Below, in pieces: positions 14,915 to 22,838 of a stretch of DNA of 25,184 nucleotides. The notes below the pieces were generated by a model. That model worked only from the letters and a program-made list of their open reading frames with translations, searched no databases and was not told the DNA's origin. Position 1 is the stretch's first letter. The number at the start of each line of letters is the position of its first letter. Position numbers and translations under genes: made by a program. Source of the DNA: JAGOTN01 sp964538345 (lineage in GTDB: Bacteria > Patescibacteriota > Minisyncoccia > Phycocordibacterales > JAACPR01). Where the stretch lies: NCBI GenBank assembly GCA_964538345.1, contig CAZIFF010000012.1, forward strand, positions 1 through 25,184. The letters are read 5' to 3'.

Positions 14915-15547
14915 TCAATGCGCGATTGTGATAGGGAATACTGATTTTGCACCAGATTTTAATAAAGTGTTTTTGGCTTCTGTGATGGTGGCGCCGGTAG
15001 TGAAAACATCGTCTATTAAAATAATATTTTTGGCGATTATTTTTTCTGGATTTTGAATTAAGAAACTATTTCGAGTGTTTGTAATTCTTTCTTTTCTGGA
15101 AAGTTTGGTTTGAGTTTCGAAATCTTTTTTATGAATTAAAATTTTTGGTTCATATTTTATTTCTAATTTTTTTATTTCAGGATTTTTTAAAATTTCTTCA
15201 CAAAGTATTTCGCATTGGCTGAAACCAAATCTTTGTAAACGAATTTTTGTGCGGGGGATTGGTATTAAAATTGTGTTTCTAATATTTAATTTTAGTAATT
15301 GTGGTATTAAAATTTGAGCGCATATATCAATGGCTTTTTTGTTTCTATCGTATTTTAAAGAGTGAATTAGTGTTTTTGTTTTAATGTTTTTATATGGGAG
15401 TAGGTAGGTGGCCGGCGCCGACTTCGTCGGCGCCGGCTGAAAATCACTTAAAGAAATATTTTTCATCAAAATCTCCCTTTCACTCTCAGGAAAAATTATT
15501 TCAAAAACAAATTCACAGTAAGACACTATTTTTTGAAGCCAATTCAT
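14915..15547 (-). CDS. comF: ComF family phosphoribosyltransferase-like protein
   Basis: The C-terminus carries the PRPP-binding signature IILIDDVFTTGATITEA (about residues 173-189). ComF-like motifs precede it: IHSLKYDRNKKA, TILIPIPRTKIRLQRFGFSQ and ETQTKLSRKERITNTRNSF. ComF proteins are linked to DNA uptake or handling during competence, although their chemistry is unsettled. The start is taken as the ATG at 15547 (MNWLQKIV); the frame extends slightly upstream only with a TTG. The length is 210 residues. The N-terminal CxxC...CxxC zinc finger of classical ComF is absent. A perfect GC-rich palindrome (15411-15437) lies in frame near the N-terminus. The gene is divergent from the pilus cluster, and type IV pili are the DNA-uptake machine in many bacteria. 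Confidence 0.88.
   Translation of the reverse strand: MNWLQKIVSYCEFVFEIIFPESEREILMKNISLSDFQPAPTKSAPATYLLPYKNIKTKTLIHSLKYDRNKKAIDICAQILIPQLLKLNIRNTILIPIPRTKIRLQRFGFSQCEILCEEILKNPEIKKLEIKYEPKILIHKKDFETQTKLSRKERITNTRNSFLIQNPEKIIAKNIILIDDVFTTGATITEAKNTLLKSGAKSVFPITIAH
15411..15437. repeat. Perfect GC-rich palindrome inside comF
   Basis: A 12-base perfect inverted repeat (GCCGGCGCCGAC at 15411-15422 with its complement at 15426-15437) has a 3-base spacer, inside an AT-rich gene. In the comF frame it encodes PAPTKSAPA, a low-complexity insert after DFQ. It may be a small mobile palindromic element. Confidence 0.85.
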
Positions 15548-15556
15548 AATCTTGCA

Positions 15557-15565
15557 TGATATAAT
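15557..15565 (+). promoter_or_regulatory. Extended -10 promoter of the pilus cluster
   Basis: TGA-TATAAT ends 14 bases before the pilM ATG at 15580. It overlaps a possible -10 (TTATAT/TATATC) for comF on the opposite strand, whose ATG is at 15547, so the two promoters probably interfere. Confidence 0.65.
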
Positions 15566-15579
15566 CAATCACATATCCA

Positions 15580-16707
15580 ATGGCGAACTTTTTTGATTCA
15601 ATTTTGAAAACTTTTTCATCAAAACGTGAAGCGAGTGTGCTTGGAATTGATATTGGTTCATCTTCTATTAAAGTTGTGCAGATTAGAAAAAAGAGCGGTA
15701 GAGCGATTCTGGAAACTTACGGAGAATTGGCTCTTGGTCCATATGCAAATACAGAAGTTGGTCGAGCTACAAAATTAGATACAGATAAACTCGTGGAAGC
15801 ACTAAATGATGTTTTAAAAGAAGCTGGTGCTACCACAAAAAGTGTCGCTCTTTCTATTCCAATGCGTCAAAGTTTGGTGTCTGTAATCAAAATGCCACAA
15901 ATGCAAGAAAAACAACTTGCACAAATGATTCCTATTGAAGCCAGAAAATATATTCCAGTGCCAATTACAGAAGTAGCTCTTGATTGGTTTGTTATTCCTA
16001 AAATTGATCCAGAGCCAGATGATTATGAAGGAGTGCCAGAAGGTCAGCATAAAATTCCTCAAACAGAAGTTTTGGTTGTGGCAATTCACAATGATGTTTT
16101 ACAAAATTTCAGTAATCTTGTCGCAAAAACAGAATTGAATGCAAGCTTTTTTGAAATCGAAATGTTTTCAACAGTGCGTTCTGTGATTGAATCCGGAGAC
16201 AATACTCCAGTGATGATGTGTGACTTCGGTGCGGGTGCTACAAAAGTTTACATGGTTGAAAGGGGAATAATTCGTGATTCTCATATTATCAATAAAGGTT
16301 CTCAAGATATTACTTTAGCAATTTCTCAATCAATGAATGTGTCAGTGGAATTCGCTGAAAGACTAAAAAGAAATTATGGAAAAAATACTCGTGAACAAGA
16401 TGAACAAATAAAACAAATCATAGACTTGAACATTTCTCCGGTTATATCTGAAATAAATACAGTTCTTATAAATTTCCAAAAGAAATATAATAAGAACGTG
16501 ACAAAAGTTTATTTAGTCGGAGGTGGCGCTCTTCTTTATGGTTTAGAGCAAATGACACAAAAGAAATTAGCTATTCCTGTTTTTTATGGAGAGCCATTTT
16601 CAAAATTAGAAACACCAGCATTTTTGGAAGATATTTTAAAGCAAACAGGTTTAGCTTTTGCGACAGCGATAGGTCTTGGTCTTAGAAAATTACATGAATT
16701 GGGATAA
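15580..16707 (+). CDS. pilM: Type IV pilus assembly protein PilM
   Basis: PilM is an actin-like ATP-binding protein on the cytoplasmic face of the membrane that binds the N-terminus of PilN. The 375 residues show the actin-fold nucleotide motifs: GIDIGSSSIKVVQI (about 22), MCDFGAGATKVYMVERG (about 213) and VYLVGGGALLYGLEQM (about 310). The typical segment MPQMQEKQLAQMIPIEARKYIPVPI is also present. It heads the pilus cluster and is followed by pilN, after an intergenic extended -10 element. Confidence 0.95.
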   Translation: MANFFDSILKTFSSKREASVLGIDIGSSSIKVVQIRKKSGRAILETYGELALGPYANTEVGRATKLDTDKLVEALNDVLKEAGATTKSVALSIPMRQSLVSVIKMPQMQEKQLAQMIPIEARKYIPVPITEVALDWFVIPKIDPEPDDYEGVPEGQHKIPQTEVLVVAIHNDVLQNFSNLVAKTELNASFFEIEMFSTVRSVIESGDNTPVMMCDFGAGATKVYMVERGIIRDSHIINKGSQDITLAISQSMNVSVEFAERLKRNYGKNTREQDEQIKQIIDLNISPVISEINTVLINFQKKYNKNVTKVYLVGGGALLYGLEQMTQKKLAIPVFYGEPFSKLETPAFLEDILKQTGLAFATAIGLGLRKLHELG

Positions 16708-16743
16708 ACCTTGAAAACTTACTCGCATGTTTTGCATATTCAT

Positions 16744-16752
16744 TGATATAAT
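16744..16752 (+). promoter_or_regulatory. Extended -10 element before pilN
   Basis: TGA-TATAAT ends 10 bases before the pilN ATG at 16763, in the short pilM-pilN gap. It suggests an internal promoter allowing pilN onward to be transcribed without pilM. Confidence 0.6.
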
Positions 16753-16762
16753 ATAAAAAGTT

Positions 16763-17425
16763 ATGGAGCCAAAATTTACAACTTCATTTATTCCAAAAAA
16801 ACAAGTAACAGTTTCTTCTGGTAAAGCCAGTTTTACTTCTGGTGTTAGTTTCTTCACATTACTTACAAGTGTGATATTAATTGCCGTAATATTATTTGCT
16901 GCTGGATTATTTTTATACAGACTTACATTAGAGCAAAGAATAAGTTCTCAATTATTAACATTGGAAAAAGTTAGAGAATCTTTCGAACAAAATTTTATTT
17001 CTCAAGCCACAAGATTAAATAGTCGAATTGTTTCTGCATCAAAGATTTTAGATAAGCACTTAGCGCCTTCTGCAATATTTGATTTATTAGAAGAGTTCAC
17101 ACTACAAACAATTTCTTTCAATAGTTTTGAATTCTCAGATAATGTTGATGGAAAAATTATAGTAAGAGGAAGCGGAGAAGGGGACAGCTTTGCTTCTGTA
17201 GTTTTGCAATCAGATGAATTTGGAAAAAGTGGATACATGAGAGATGTTTTGTTTTCTGACTTAGAGCCAAATACAAATGGAAATGTGAGCTTTAGTTTTG
17301 AGGCCACATTAGATCCACAATTGGTATTATATAGAAAAGGATTAATTCCAATTCAATCAAGTTCAGAAAGTGACACAAACACAGAAGAGGAATTACCAGC
17401 AGTAGAACAATTATATACTATATGA
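16763..17425 (+). CDS. pilN: PilN-like type IV pilus assembly protein
   Basis: A bitopic membrane protein of 220 residues. A short cytoplasmic N-terminus (MEPKFTTSFIPKKQ) precedes one transmembrane helix at about residues 31-53 (LLTSVILIAVILFAAGLFLYRL). A helical linker follows (LEKVRESFEQNFISQATRLNSRIVSASKILD), then a ferredoxin-like outer domain (IFDLLEEFTLQTISFNSFEFS...KIIVRGSGEGDSFASVVLQ). The tail is acidic. The sequence is poorly conserved, so the call rests on topology and on its position between pilM and pilO. Its stop overlaps the pilO start (ATGA). Confidence 0.8.
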   Translation: MEPKFTTSFIPKKQVTVSSGKASFTSGVSFFTLLTSVILIAVILFAAGLFLYRLTLEQRISSQLLTLEKVRESFEQNFISQATRLNSRIVSASKILDKHLAPSAIFDLLEEFTLQTISFNSFEFSDNVDGKIIVRGSGEGDSFASVVLQSDEFGKSGYMRDVLFSDLEPNTNGNVSFSFEATLDPQLVLYRKGLIPIQSSSESDTNTEEELPAVEQLYTI

Positions 17426-17979
17426 AAAAATATTTACCATTAATTTTAATAATTCTTTCAGTAGCAACATTCTTTTTGTTCATTGATCCTCAATATGAAC
17501 AAGTTCAAGCATTAAGTAAGCAAAAGGATGATAACGATAACATGCTTAATCTTGCGCAAGACTTACAAAGAAAAAGAGATATTTTGCATGACGCATACAA
17601 CGATATAAGTGTTGATGAAAGAAGAGAATTAGAAAAACTATTGCCTGATACTGTTGATAACGTGAGACTTATTTTGGATATAAATAATATTGCAGAAGAG
17701 TATGGAGTTTCAATTCAAAATATTGATGTTACAAGAGATGCTTCTGATACTAAATCTGGTGATGCAAAAAATGTATCAAGTTCAATTGATAGAACTGGCG
17801 ATGTTGGTACAATTAAATTAGGTTTTACCGTAAATGCAACATATGAAGTGTTCATTAATTTCATGAAAGATTTAGAAGAAGCACTTCGTGTTGTTGATAT
17901 AAGGTCATTAAACATTAGAACAGCACAAGGTCCGTTTATGAGTTATGAAGTTATCCTTGATACTTATTGGCTAAGATAA
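17422..17979 (+). CDS. pilO: PilO-like type IV pilus assembly protein
   Basis: 185 residues: an N-terminal membrane helix (LPLILIILSVATFFLFI, about 5-21), a coiled-coil region (YEQVQALSKQKDDNDNMLNLAQDLQRKRDIL), the typical LEKLLPDTVDNVRLILDINNIAEEYGVSI segment, and a C-terminal ferredoxin-like fold (VNATYEVFINFMKDLEEALRVVDIRSLNI). PilO pairs with PilN in the inner-membrane alignment complex. The start overlaps the pilN stop by four bases, which indicates translational coupling. Confidence 0.88.
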   Translation: MKKYLPLILIILSVATFFLFIDPQYEQVQALSKQKDDNDNMLNLAQDLQRKRDILHDAYNDISVDERRELEKLLPDTVDNVRLILDINNIAEEYGVSIQNIDVTRDASDTKSGDAKNVSSSIDRTGDVGTIKLGFTVNATYEVFINFMKDLEEALRVVDIRSLNIRTAQGPFMSYEVILDTYWLR

Positions 17980-17983
17980 AAAT

Positions 17984-18394
17984 ATGTTTTTTCAAAAATA
18001 TAAAAAAATCATATTAACAATTGTAATCCTGATATTAGCTTTCTTTCTATACTCTTCATTTTTTGGAAAAGAAAGTAGTGATGGGGAATTATTAACTTCA
18101 TCAAATCAACAACCAACAGCAAATCAGGTTGTGGGTACTGAAATTGTATCTGCTTTAAATCAAATTGAATCTTTAAAGTTGAGTAGAGATATTTTTGAAG
18201 ATCCAGTATTTCAAAGTTTGATAGACAGAAGTGAGCCATTACCAGAAGAACCAGTCGGAAAACTAAATCCTTTTTCACCAATCGGGTCTGCTGTGATAAG
18301 ACAAAATACAAGCGCTACATCTAGCAATACTCTTCCAAGAACAAATACAATTATTAATACAACTAATAAACCTGCTAGTCAGCCGGTAATCTAA
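17984..18394 (+). CDS. Membrane-anchored protein at the PilP position of the pilus cluster
   Basis: 136 residues with one N-terminal membrane helix (IILTIVILILAFFLYSSFF, about 9-27) and a mostly polar, Ser/Thr/Asn/Pro-rich remainder. A short conserved-looking piece, LSRDIFEDPVFQSLIDRSEPLPEEPVGKLNPFSPIG, resembles the region of PilP-type proteins around a GR.NPF motif. The secretin-binding beta domain of true PilP is not evident. It follows pilO by four bases and precedes pilB by five, so it is clearly part of the operon. It may be a reduced PilP-like linker in a cell without an outer membrane. Confidence 0.65.
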   Translation: MFFQKYKKIILTIVILILAFFLYSSFFGKESSDGELLTSSNQQPTANQVVGTEIVSALNQIESLKLSRDIFEDPVFQSLIDRSEPLPEEPVGKLNPFSPIGSAVIRQNTSATSSNTLPRTNTIINTTNKPASQPVI

Positions 18395-18399
18395 CCAGT

Positions 18400-20115
18400 A
18401 TGAGCATACTGGAATATTTAGCAGAAAAAAAATTACTCGATAAAAAGAGTATTACCGAAATAAAAGAAGAAATTAGAACTTCTGGTAGATTTCTCGATGA
18501 TATTCTAGAAGAAAGAGGTTTGGATAATTCTTCTATAATGGAAGCCAAGAGTGAATATTTTAATGTGCCTGTTCGAGATTTGGGTAGCACAGAAGTTCCT
18601 TTTGATATTTTGAAATATATTCCAGAAGAATCTGCTGTGCATTATCAATTTGCTCCGCTCGCTATTCATCAAGGTTTTCTTGAGGTGGGTGTTGTAAATC
18701 CAGATGACATTGAAGCTAGAGATGCTCTAAATTTTATTTCAGCAAAAGAAGATATACCTTTTAAAATATTTTTAATTTCTAGAAAAGATTTCAATAAAAT
18801 TCTTGATGTATACAAAGGACTTTCTGGTCAGGTGACAAAAGCACTTTCTCAATTAGAAGAAGATGAGCTAGCAGAAAGCGAAGAGTCTCTTTCAGAAAAA
18901 GAAGTTCAAAAAGGATTAGATGAAACAAAAATTATTGAAGATGCGCCCGTTAAGAAAATTGTTGCGACAATTATTAAATATGCAGTAGAAGGAAACGCCA
19001 GCGATGTGCATATTGAATCTTTGAGAGATAAAGTGCGCGTGAGATTTCGAGTTGATGGAGAATTGTCTACAAGTATTATTTTGCCATCAAAAGTTCATCA
19101 AGCAGTGGTGGCTCGTATAAAGATTTTGTCTAAGATGAAGCTAGATGAAAAACGAATGCCTCAAGACGGTAGATTTTCTGCACGTATTCAAAATAGAAAA
19201 GTTGATTTCCGTGTTTCTACTTTTCCATCTTATTATGGAGAAAAAGTCGTGATGAGAATTTTGGATCAAGATAAAGGTGTAAAGCCACTTGAAGAATTAG
19301 GATTTTCTCCAAAATATTTGCAGATGGTAAAAGATGCTATCAACAAACCATACGGTATGATTTTGATTTCTGGTCCAACTGGTTCTGGAAAAACAACAAC
19401 ACTTTATTCTATTTTGAATGCAATTGATAAAGAAGGATTGAATGTGCTTTCTCTGGAAGATCCTGTGGAATATTCAATTGAAGGAGTGAGTCAATCTCAG
19501 GTACATCCGGAAATTGGTTATACTTTCGCAAATGGTTTGCGCACAACTTTGCGACAAGACCCAGACGTTATTTTGGTGGGAGAGATTCGAGATGCGGAGA
19601 CTGCTAAGCTTGCTATTCAAGCTGCTCTTACTGGACACTTAGTGCTTTCAACTATCCACACCAATAACGCTGTTGGAATTGTGCCTCGTCTTATAGATAT
19701 GGGAATCGATCCATTTCTAATTCCGCCAGTTTTGATTTTGGGTGTTGCACAAAGATTGGTTAGAAAAATTTGTCCTGGCTCTGGAGAATTAATTAAAGTA
19801 GAGGGAGCAATGAAAGAAATGTTTGAAAAAGAATTTTCTGATTTACCAGAAGATGCTAAAAAACAAATTCCAGAAATGAAAGAAGTTTTGAAATTAAAAC
19901 CAACTCCTGATTGTCCAAATGGTACACGAGGCAGAGAAGCTGTATTTGAAATGTTTGAGATGAATAGAGAAATTGAAAATGTGATTTTGAAGAATCCTGT
20001 TGATACAGAAATTTATACAGCGGCAAGAAAGCAGGGTATGTTAAGTATAAAAGAACATGCAATCATAAAAGCATTGAATAAAGAAATTCCGTTCGAAGAA
20101 GTTAATAAACTTTGA
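18400..20115 (+). CDS. pilB: Type IV pilus extension ATPase PilB (GspE/PulE family)
   Basis: PilB powers pilus extension. The 571 residues show an N-terminal MshEN/GspE-N domain (about 1-150; LLDKKSITEIKEEIRTSGRFLDDILEERGL) and the linker NASDVHIESLRDKVRVRFRVDGEL (about 199-222). The ATPase core has Walker A GPTGSGKTTTL (about 325), the Asp box SLEDPVEYSIEGVSQSQV, Walker B DPDVILVGEIRDAETA (about 388), and the His box GHLVLSTIHTNNA. The zinc element between core and C-terminus is reduced: only KICPGS and DCPNG remain, where the family usually has two CxxC pairs. The stop is followed by an extended -10 element and the receiver gene. Confidence 0.95.
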   Translation: MSILEYLAEKKLLDKKSITEIKEEIRTSGRFLDDILEERGLDNSSIMEAKSEYFNVPVRDLGSTEVPFDILKYIPEESAVHYQFAPLAIHQGFLEVGVVNPDDIEARDALNFISAKEDIPFKIFLISRKDFNKILDVYKGLSGQVTKALSQLEEDELAESEESLSEKEVQKGLDETKIIEDAPVKKIVATIIKYAVEGNASDVHIESLRDKVRVRFRVDGELSTSIILPSKVHQAVVARIKILSKMKLDEKRMPQDGRFSARIQNRKVDFRVSTFPSYYGEKVVMRILDQDKGVKPLEELGFSPKYLQMVKDAINKPYGMILISGPTGSGKTTTLYSILNAIDKEGLNVLSLEDPVEYSIEGVSQSQVHPEIGYTFANGLRTTLRQDPDVILVGEIRDAETAKLAIQAALTGHLVLSTIHTNNAVGIVPRLIDMGIDPFLIPPVLILGVAQRLVRKICPGSGELIKVEGAMKEMFEKEFSDLPEDAKKQIPEMKEVLKLKPTPDCPNGTRGREAVFEMFEMNREIENVILKNPVDTEIYTAARKQGMLSIKEHAIIKALNKEIPFEEVNKL

Positions 20116-20121
20116 TATAAT
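20113..20121 (+). promoter_or_regulatory. Extended -10 element before the receiver gene
   Basis: TGA-TATAAT overlaps the pilB stop codon and ends 11 bases before the ATG at 20133, so the receiver and pilT may also be made from an internal promoter. Confidence 0.6.
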
Positions 20122-20132
20122 ATTAAGAGCGT

Positions 20133-20531
20133 ATGACAGAAGAGATACAAAAAAAGAAAGTTATATTGGTAGACGATGATGCGTTTTTATTGGACATGTA
20201 CGCTTTGAAATTCAAAAATTCTGGATATGAGGTTATTACCGTAAATAATCCAGAAGATGCTGTTGAAAAAATCAAAGGGGGAGAAAATCCAGATATTGTA
20301 CTTTTTGATATTGTGATGCCAGGAATAGGTGGTTGGGGTTTTATAAAAGCAATTAGAGAAAATAAATTAGCAGAAAGTGCAACTTTTGTAGTGCTATCAA
20401 ATCAAGGTCAACAATCTGATTTTGATATCGCAAAGACTTACAACGTTGATGGTTATGTGGTTAAGGCGCTAGCAACTCCATCTGAAGTTTTACAACAAGT
20501 AGAAAAGATTTATCAAGAAAAACATTCATAA
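20133..20531 (+). CDS. CheY-like response regulator receiver protein
   Basis: A single-domain receiver of 132 residues. All key residues are visible: acidic pocket VDDDAF (14-16), phospho-acceptor Asp at 59 in VLFDIVMPGIGG, conserved Ser at 89 in VVLSNQG, and Lys at 111 in YVVKALATP. No output domain is present, so it probably acts by protein contact. Its place between pilB and pilT suggests it controls pilus extension or retraction; no histidine kinase is in the window. Confidence 0.93.
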   Translation: MTEEIQKKKVILVDDDAFLLDMYALKFKNSGYEVITVNNPEDAVEKIKGGENPDIVLFDIVMPGIGGWGFIKAIRENKLAESATFVVLSNQGQQSDFDIAKTYNVDGYVVKALATPSEVLQQVEKIYQEKHS

Positions 20532-20534
20532 AAT

Positions 20535-21605
20535 ATGAGCAACACTGAATACAAACAAATGTTAAATGAATTAGTTGATGCTGTTATCAAACAAAATGGC
20601 TCAGACTTACATTTTTCAGAAGGAAGACATCCTACAATTAGAGTTTCAGGAGAATTGGTTCCTATTTTACAAAAACCAGAATTAACAAAAGATGATACTG
20701 CTGGATTGCTATCAGCTTTAGTTGATCAAGGTAAATTAGATATTTTTAAAGAAAAACAAGAATTAGATTTTTCTTATGCTCACAATGACGGAAGTCGTTT
20801 TCGTGGTAATGCTTTTATACAACAAGGTCATATCGGTGTTGTGCTTCGATTAATCCCTCAACAAATTAAAACTCTTGTTGATTTGAATTTACCTCCAATT
20901 CTAGAAACTTTTGCAAGAAAAAAACAAGGATTCTTTCTTCTTGTGGGTCCTGTTGGCCAAGGAAAAACTACAACTCTCGCTTCAATGATTGAATTGATAA
21001 ATCAAGAAAGAGCAGAGCATATTGTGACAATCGAAAATCCTACTGAATATGTATATGTTCAAAAGAAATCTATAATTGATCAAAGAGAAATTGGAATTGA
21101 TACAAAAGATTTTGAAACAGCTTTGGTGAGTTCGTTGCGACAAGACGTGGACGTGATTTTGGTGGGAGAGATGAGAAACAAAGAGACAATTTCTTCAGCT
21201 GTAACAGCTGCTGAGACAGGTCACTTGGTATTTTCTACACTTCACACTAATAATGCATCACAAACAATCGATCGTATTATTGACTCATTCCCAGCAGAAC
21301 AACAAGATCAAATTCGTGTTCAACTTTCTGGATCTCTTATGGGTATTTTCTCACAAAGACTTATCCCTAGAATTTCTGGAGGCATGATTCCTGCATATGA
21401 ACTTTTGATAAATACAAACGCAGTTCAAAACTTAATTCGTGAAAAGAGAACACATGAAATTGATACTGTGATTGAAACTGGTATGGAACACGGTATGATT
21501 GATATGAATAGATGTTTGGCTGATTTGGTGCGACGCGGAGAAATTACAGTTGAAAACGCATACTTACATTCATTTAGACCAAAGATTTTGGAAAAATTAC
21601 TTTAA
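20535..21605 (+). CDS. pilT: Type IV pilus retraction ATPase PilT
   Basis: 356 residues. The N-terminal PAS-like segment (NGSDLHFSEGRHPTIRVSGELVPI) is followed by Walker A GPVGQGKTTTLASM (about 137), the Asp box VTIENPTEYVY, Walker B DVDVILVGEMRNKET (about 206), and the His box GHLVFSTLHTNNASQTIDRIIDSFP. The family's AIRNLIRE-type element appears as AVQNLIREKRTHEI. PilT pulls pili back and so drives twitching and DNA uptake. It starts three bases after the receiver gene. Walker A reads GQGKT where many family members have GSGKS. Confidence 0.94.
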   Translation: MSNTEYKQMLNELVDAVIKQNGSDLHFSEGRHPTIRVSGELVPILQKPELTKDDTAGLLSALVDQGKLDIFKEKQELDFSYAHNDGSRFRGNAFIQQGHIGVVLRLIPQQIKTLVDLNLPPILETFARKKQGFFLLVGPVGQGKTTTLASMIELINQERAEHIVTIENPTEYVYVQKKSIIDQREIGIDTKDFETALVSSLRQDVDVILVGEMRNKETISSAVTAAETGHLVFSTLHTNNASQTIDRIIDSFPAEQQDQIRVQLSGSLMGIFSQRLIPRISGGMIPAYELLINTNAVQNLIREKRTHEIDTVIETGMEHGMIDMNRCLADLVRRGEITVENAYLHSFRPKILEKLL

Positions 21606-21614
21606 TAAGCAACC

Positions 21615-22823
21615 ATGTTATTTAATTATTCAGCAATAGATAAGGATGGAAATCAAAAAGACGGTTCTATTGAAGCGATAAATGTTGATATTGCAATTTC
21701 TTCTTTGCAAAGAAGAGGTTTTATAATTTCTAATATCGCCGAAGCCGAGACTGCTGGAAATGTTTTTAGCAAGAATCTTACTTTTCTTGAAAGAGTTACA
21801 AATAAAGACATTGTTATTTTATCTCGTCAGATGGCGACTCTTTTTGAAGCTCAAGTTTCTGCGCTTCGAGTTTTTCAACTTCTTGCAACTGAAACAGAGA
21901 ATCCAAAGCTAGCCAGAAAACTTTCAGACATGGTGAATGACTTACAAGGAGGTAGTTCAATTGCGAATACTTTGGAAAAACATCCAGATGTATTCACTCC
22001 TTTTTATGTTTCGATGGTGCGTGCCGGAGAAGAGTCTGGACGATTGGATGAAATTCTTCTTTTCCTTGCGGATTATTTAGATAGAACATATGAAGTTACA
22101 CAAAAAGCAAAAAATGCTTTGATTTATCCAGCTTTTGTTATTACAACTTTCGTTGCTGTGATGGTGCTGATGCTTACGCTTGTGATTCCTAAGATTTCTG
22201 CAATTTTGATTGATTCTGGGCAAGATATTCCTGTGTATACAAAAATTGTAATTGCTATTTCAGAATTTTTTGTTAATTACGGCGTTTATCTAGCGGTTGC
22301 ATTAGCTGTGGGAATATTCTTCTTATTTAGATTTAGAAAAACTGCCGCTGGAAGAGAATCTTTTGATAGTTTTAAATTGAGTATTCCTTATGTTGGAAAA
22401 CTTTACCGCATGCTTTATCTTTCTAGAATTGCCGACAACATGAACACAATGCTTGCTTCTGGAATTCCAATGGTGAAGACTCTTGAGCTTACAAAATCTG
22501 TGGTTGATAATGAAACATATCTTCGAGCTATTGATGGTGCCACTGAAGATGTGAAGTCTGGTGCATCTGTATCTGAAGCATTTTCTAGATATGAAGAATT
22601 TCCAAATATTTTAATTCAAATGATCCGAGTTGGAGAGGAGACGGGTAACTTGGGAGAAATTTTGGCGACTTTGGCGAAGTTTTATCGTCGTGAAGTAACC
22701 AACTCCGTGGACACTTTGGTGGACTTGATTGAGCCTGTGATGATTGTATTGCTTGGTCTTGGTGTGGGAACTCTTTTGGCATCCGTATTGATTCCAATTT
22801 ATAATGTCAGCTCGGCATTTTAA
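21615..22823 (+). CDS. pilC: Type IV pilus inner-membrane platform protein PilC (GspF family)
   Basis: 402 residues with the usual repeat of two T2SSF domains. The N-terminus YSAIDKDGNQKDGSIEA is typical, and the first domain begins TNKDIVILSRQMATLFEAQVSALRVFQLL. Membrane segments lie at about 174-195, 222-242 and near the C-terminus (PVMIVLLGLGVGTLLASVLIPIYNV). The second domain has ADNMNTMLASGIPMVKTLEL and LIQMIRVGEETGNLGEIL. PilC joins the motors to the growing fibre. It follows pilT by nine bases and ends the pilus cluster. Confidence 0.95.
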   Translation: MLFNYSAIDKDGNQKDGSIEAINVDIAISSLQRRGFIISNIAEAETAGNVFSKNLTFLERVTNKDIVILSRQMATLFEAQVSALRVFQLLATETENPKLARKLSDMVNDLQGGSSIANTLEKHPDVFTPFYVSMVRAGEESGRLDEILLFLADYLDRTYEVTQKAKNALIYPAFVITTFVAVMVLMLTLVIPKISAILIDSGQDIPVYTKIVIAISEFFVNYGVYLAVALAVGIFFLFRFRKTAAGRESFDSFKLSIPYVGKLYRMLYLSRIADNMNTMLASGIPMVKTLELTKSVVDNETYLRAIDGATEDVKSGASVSEAFSRYEEFPNILIQMIRVGEETGNLGEILATLAKFYRREVTNSVDTLVDLIEPVMIVLLGLGVGTLLASVLIPIYNVSSAF

Positions 22824-22829
22824 AAGAGC

Positions 22830-22838
22830 TGTGATAGT
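22830..22838 (+). promoter_or_regulatory. Possible extended -10 element of gatB
   Basis: TGT-GATAGT lies directly before the ATG at 22839. With usual spacing transcription would start near 22845, after that ATG, which would favour the next ATG at 22848 as a leaderless start. Confidence 0.4.
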
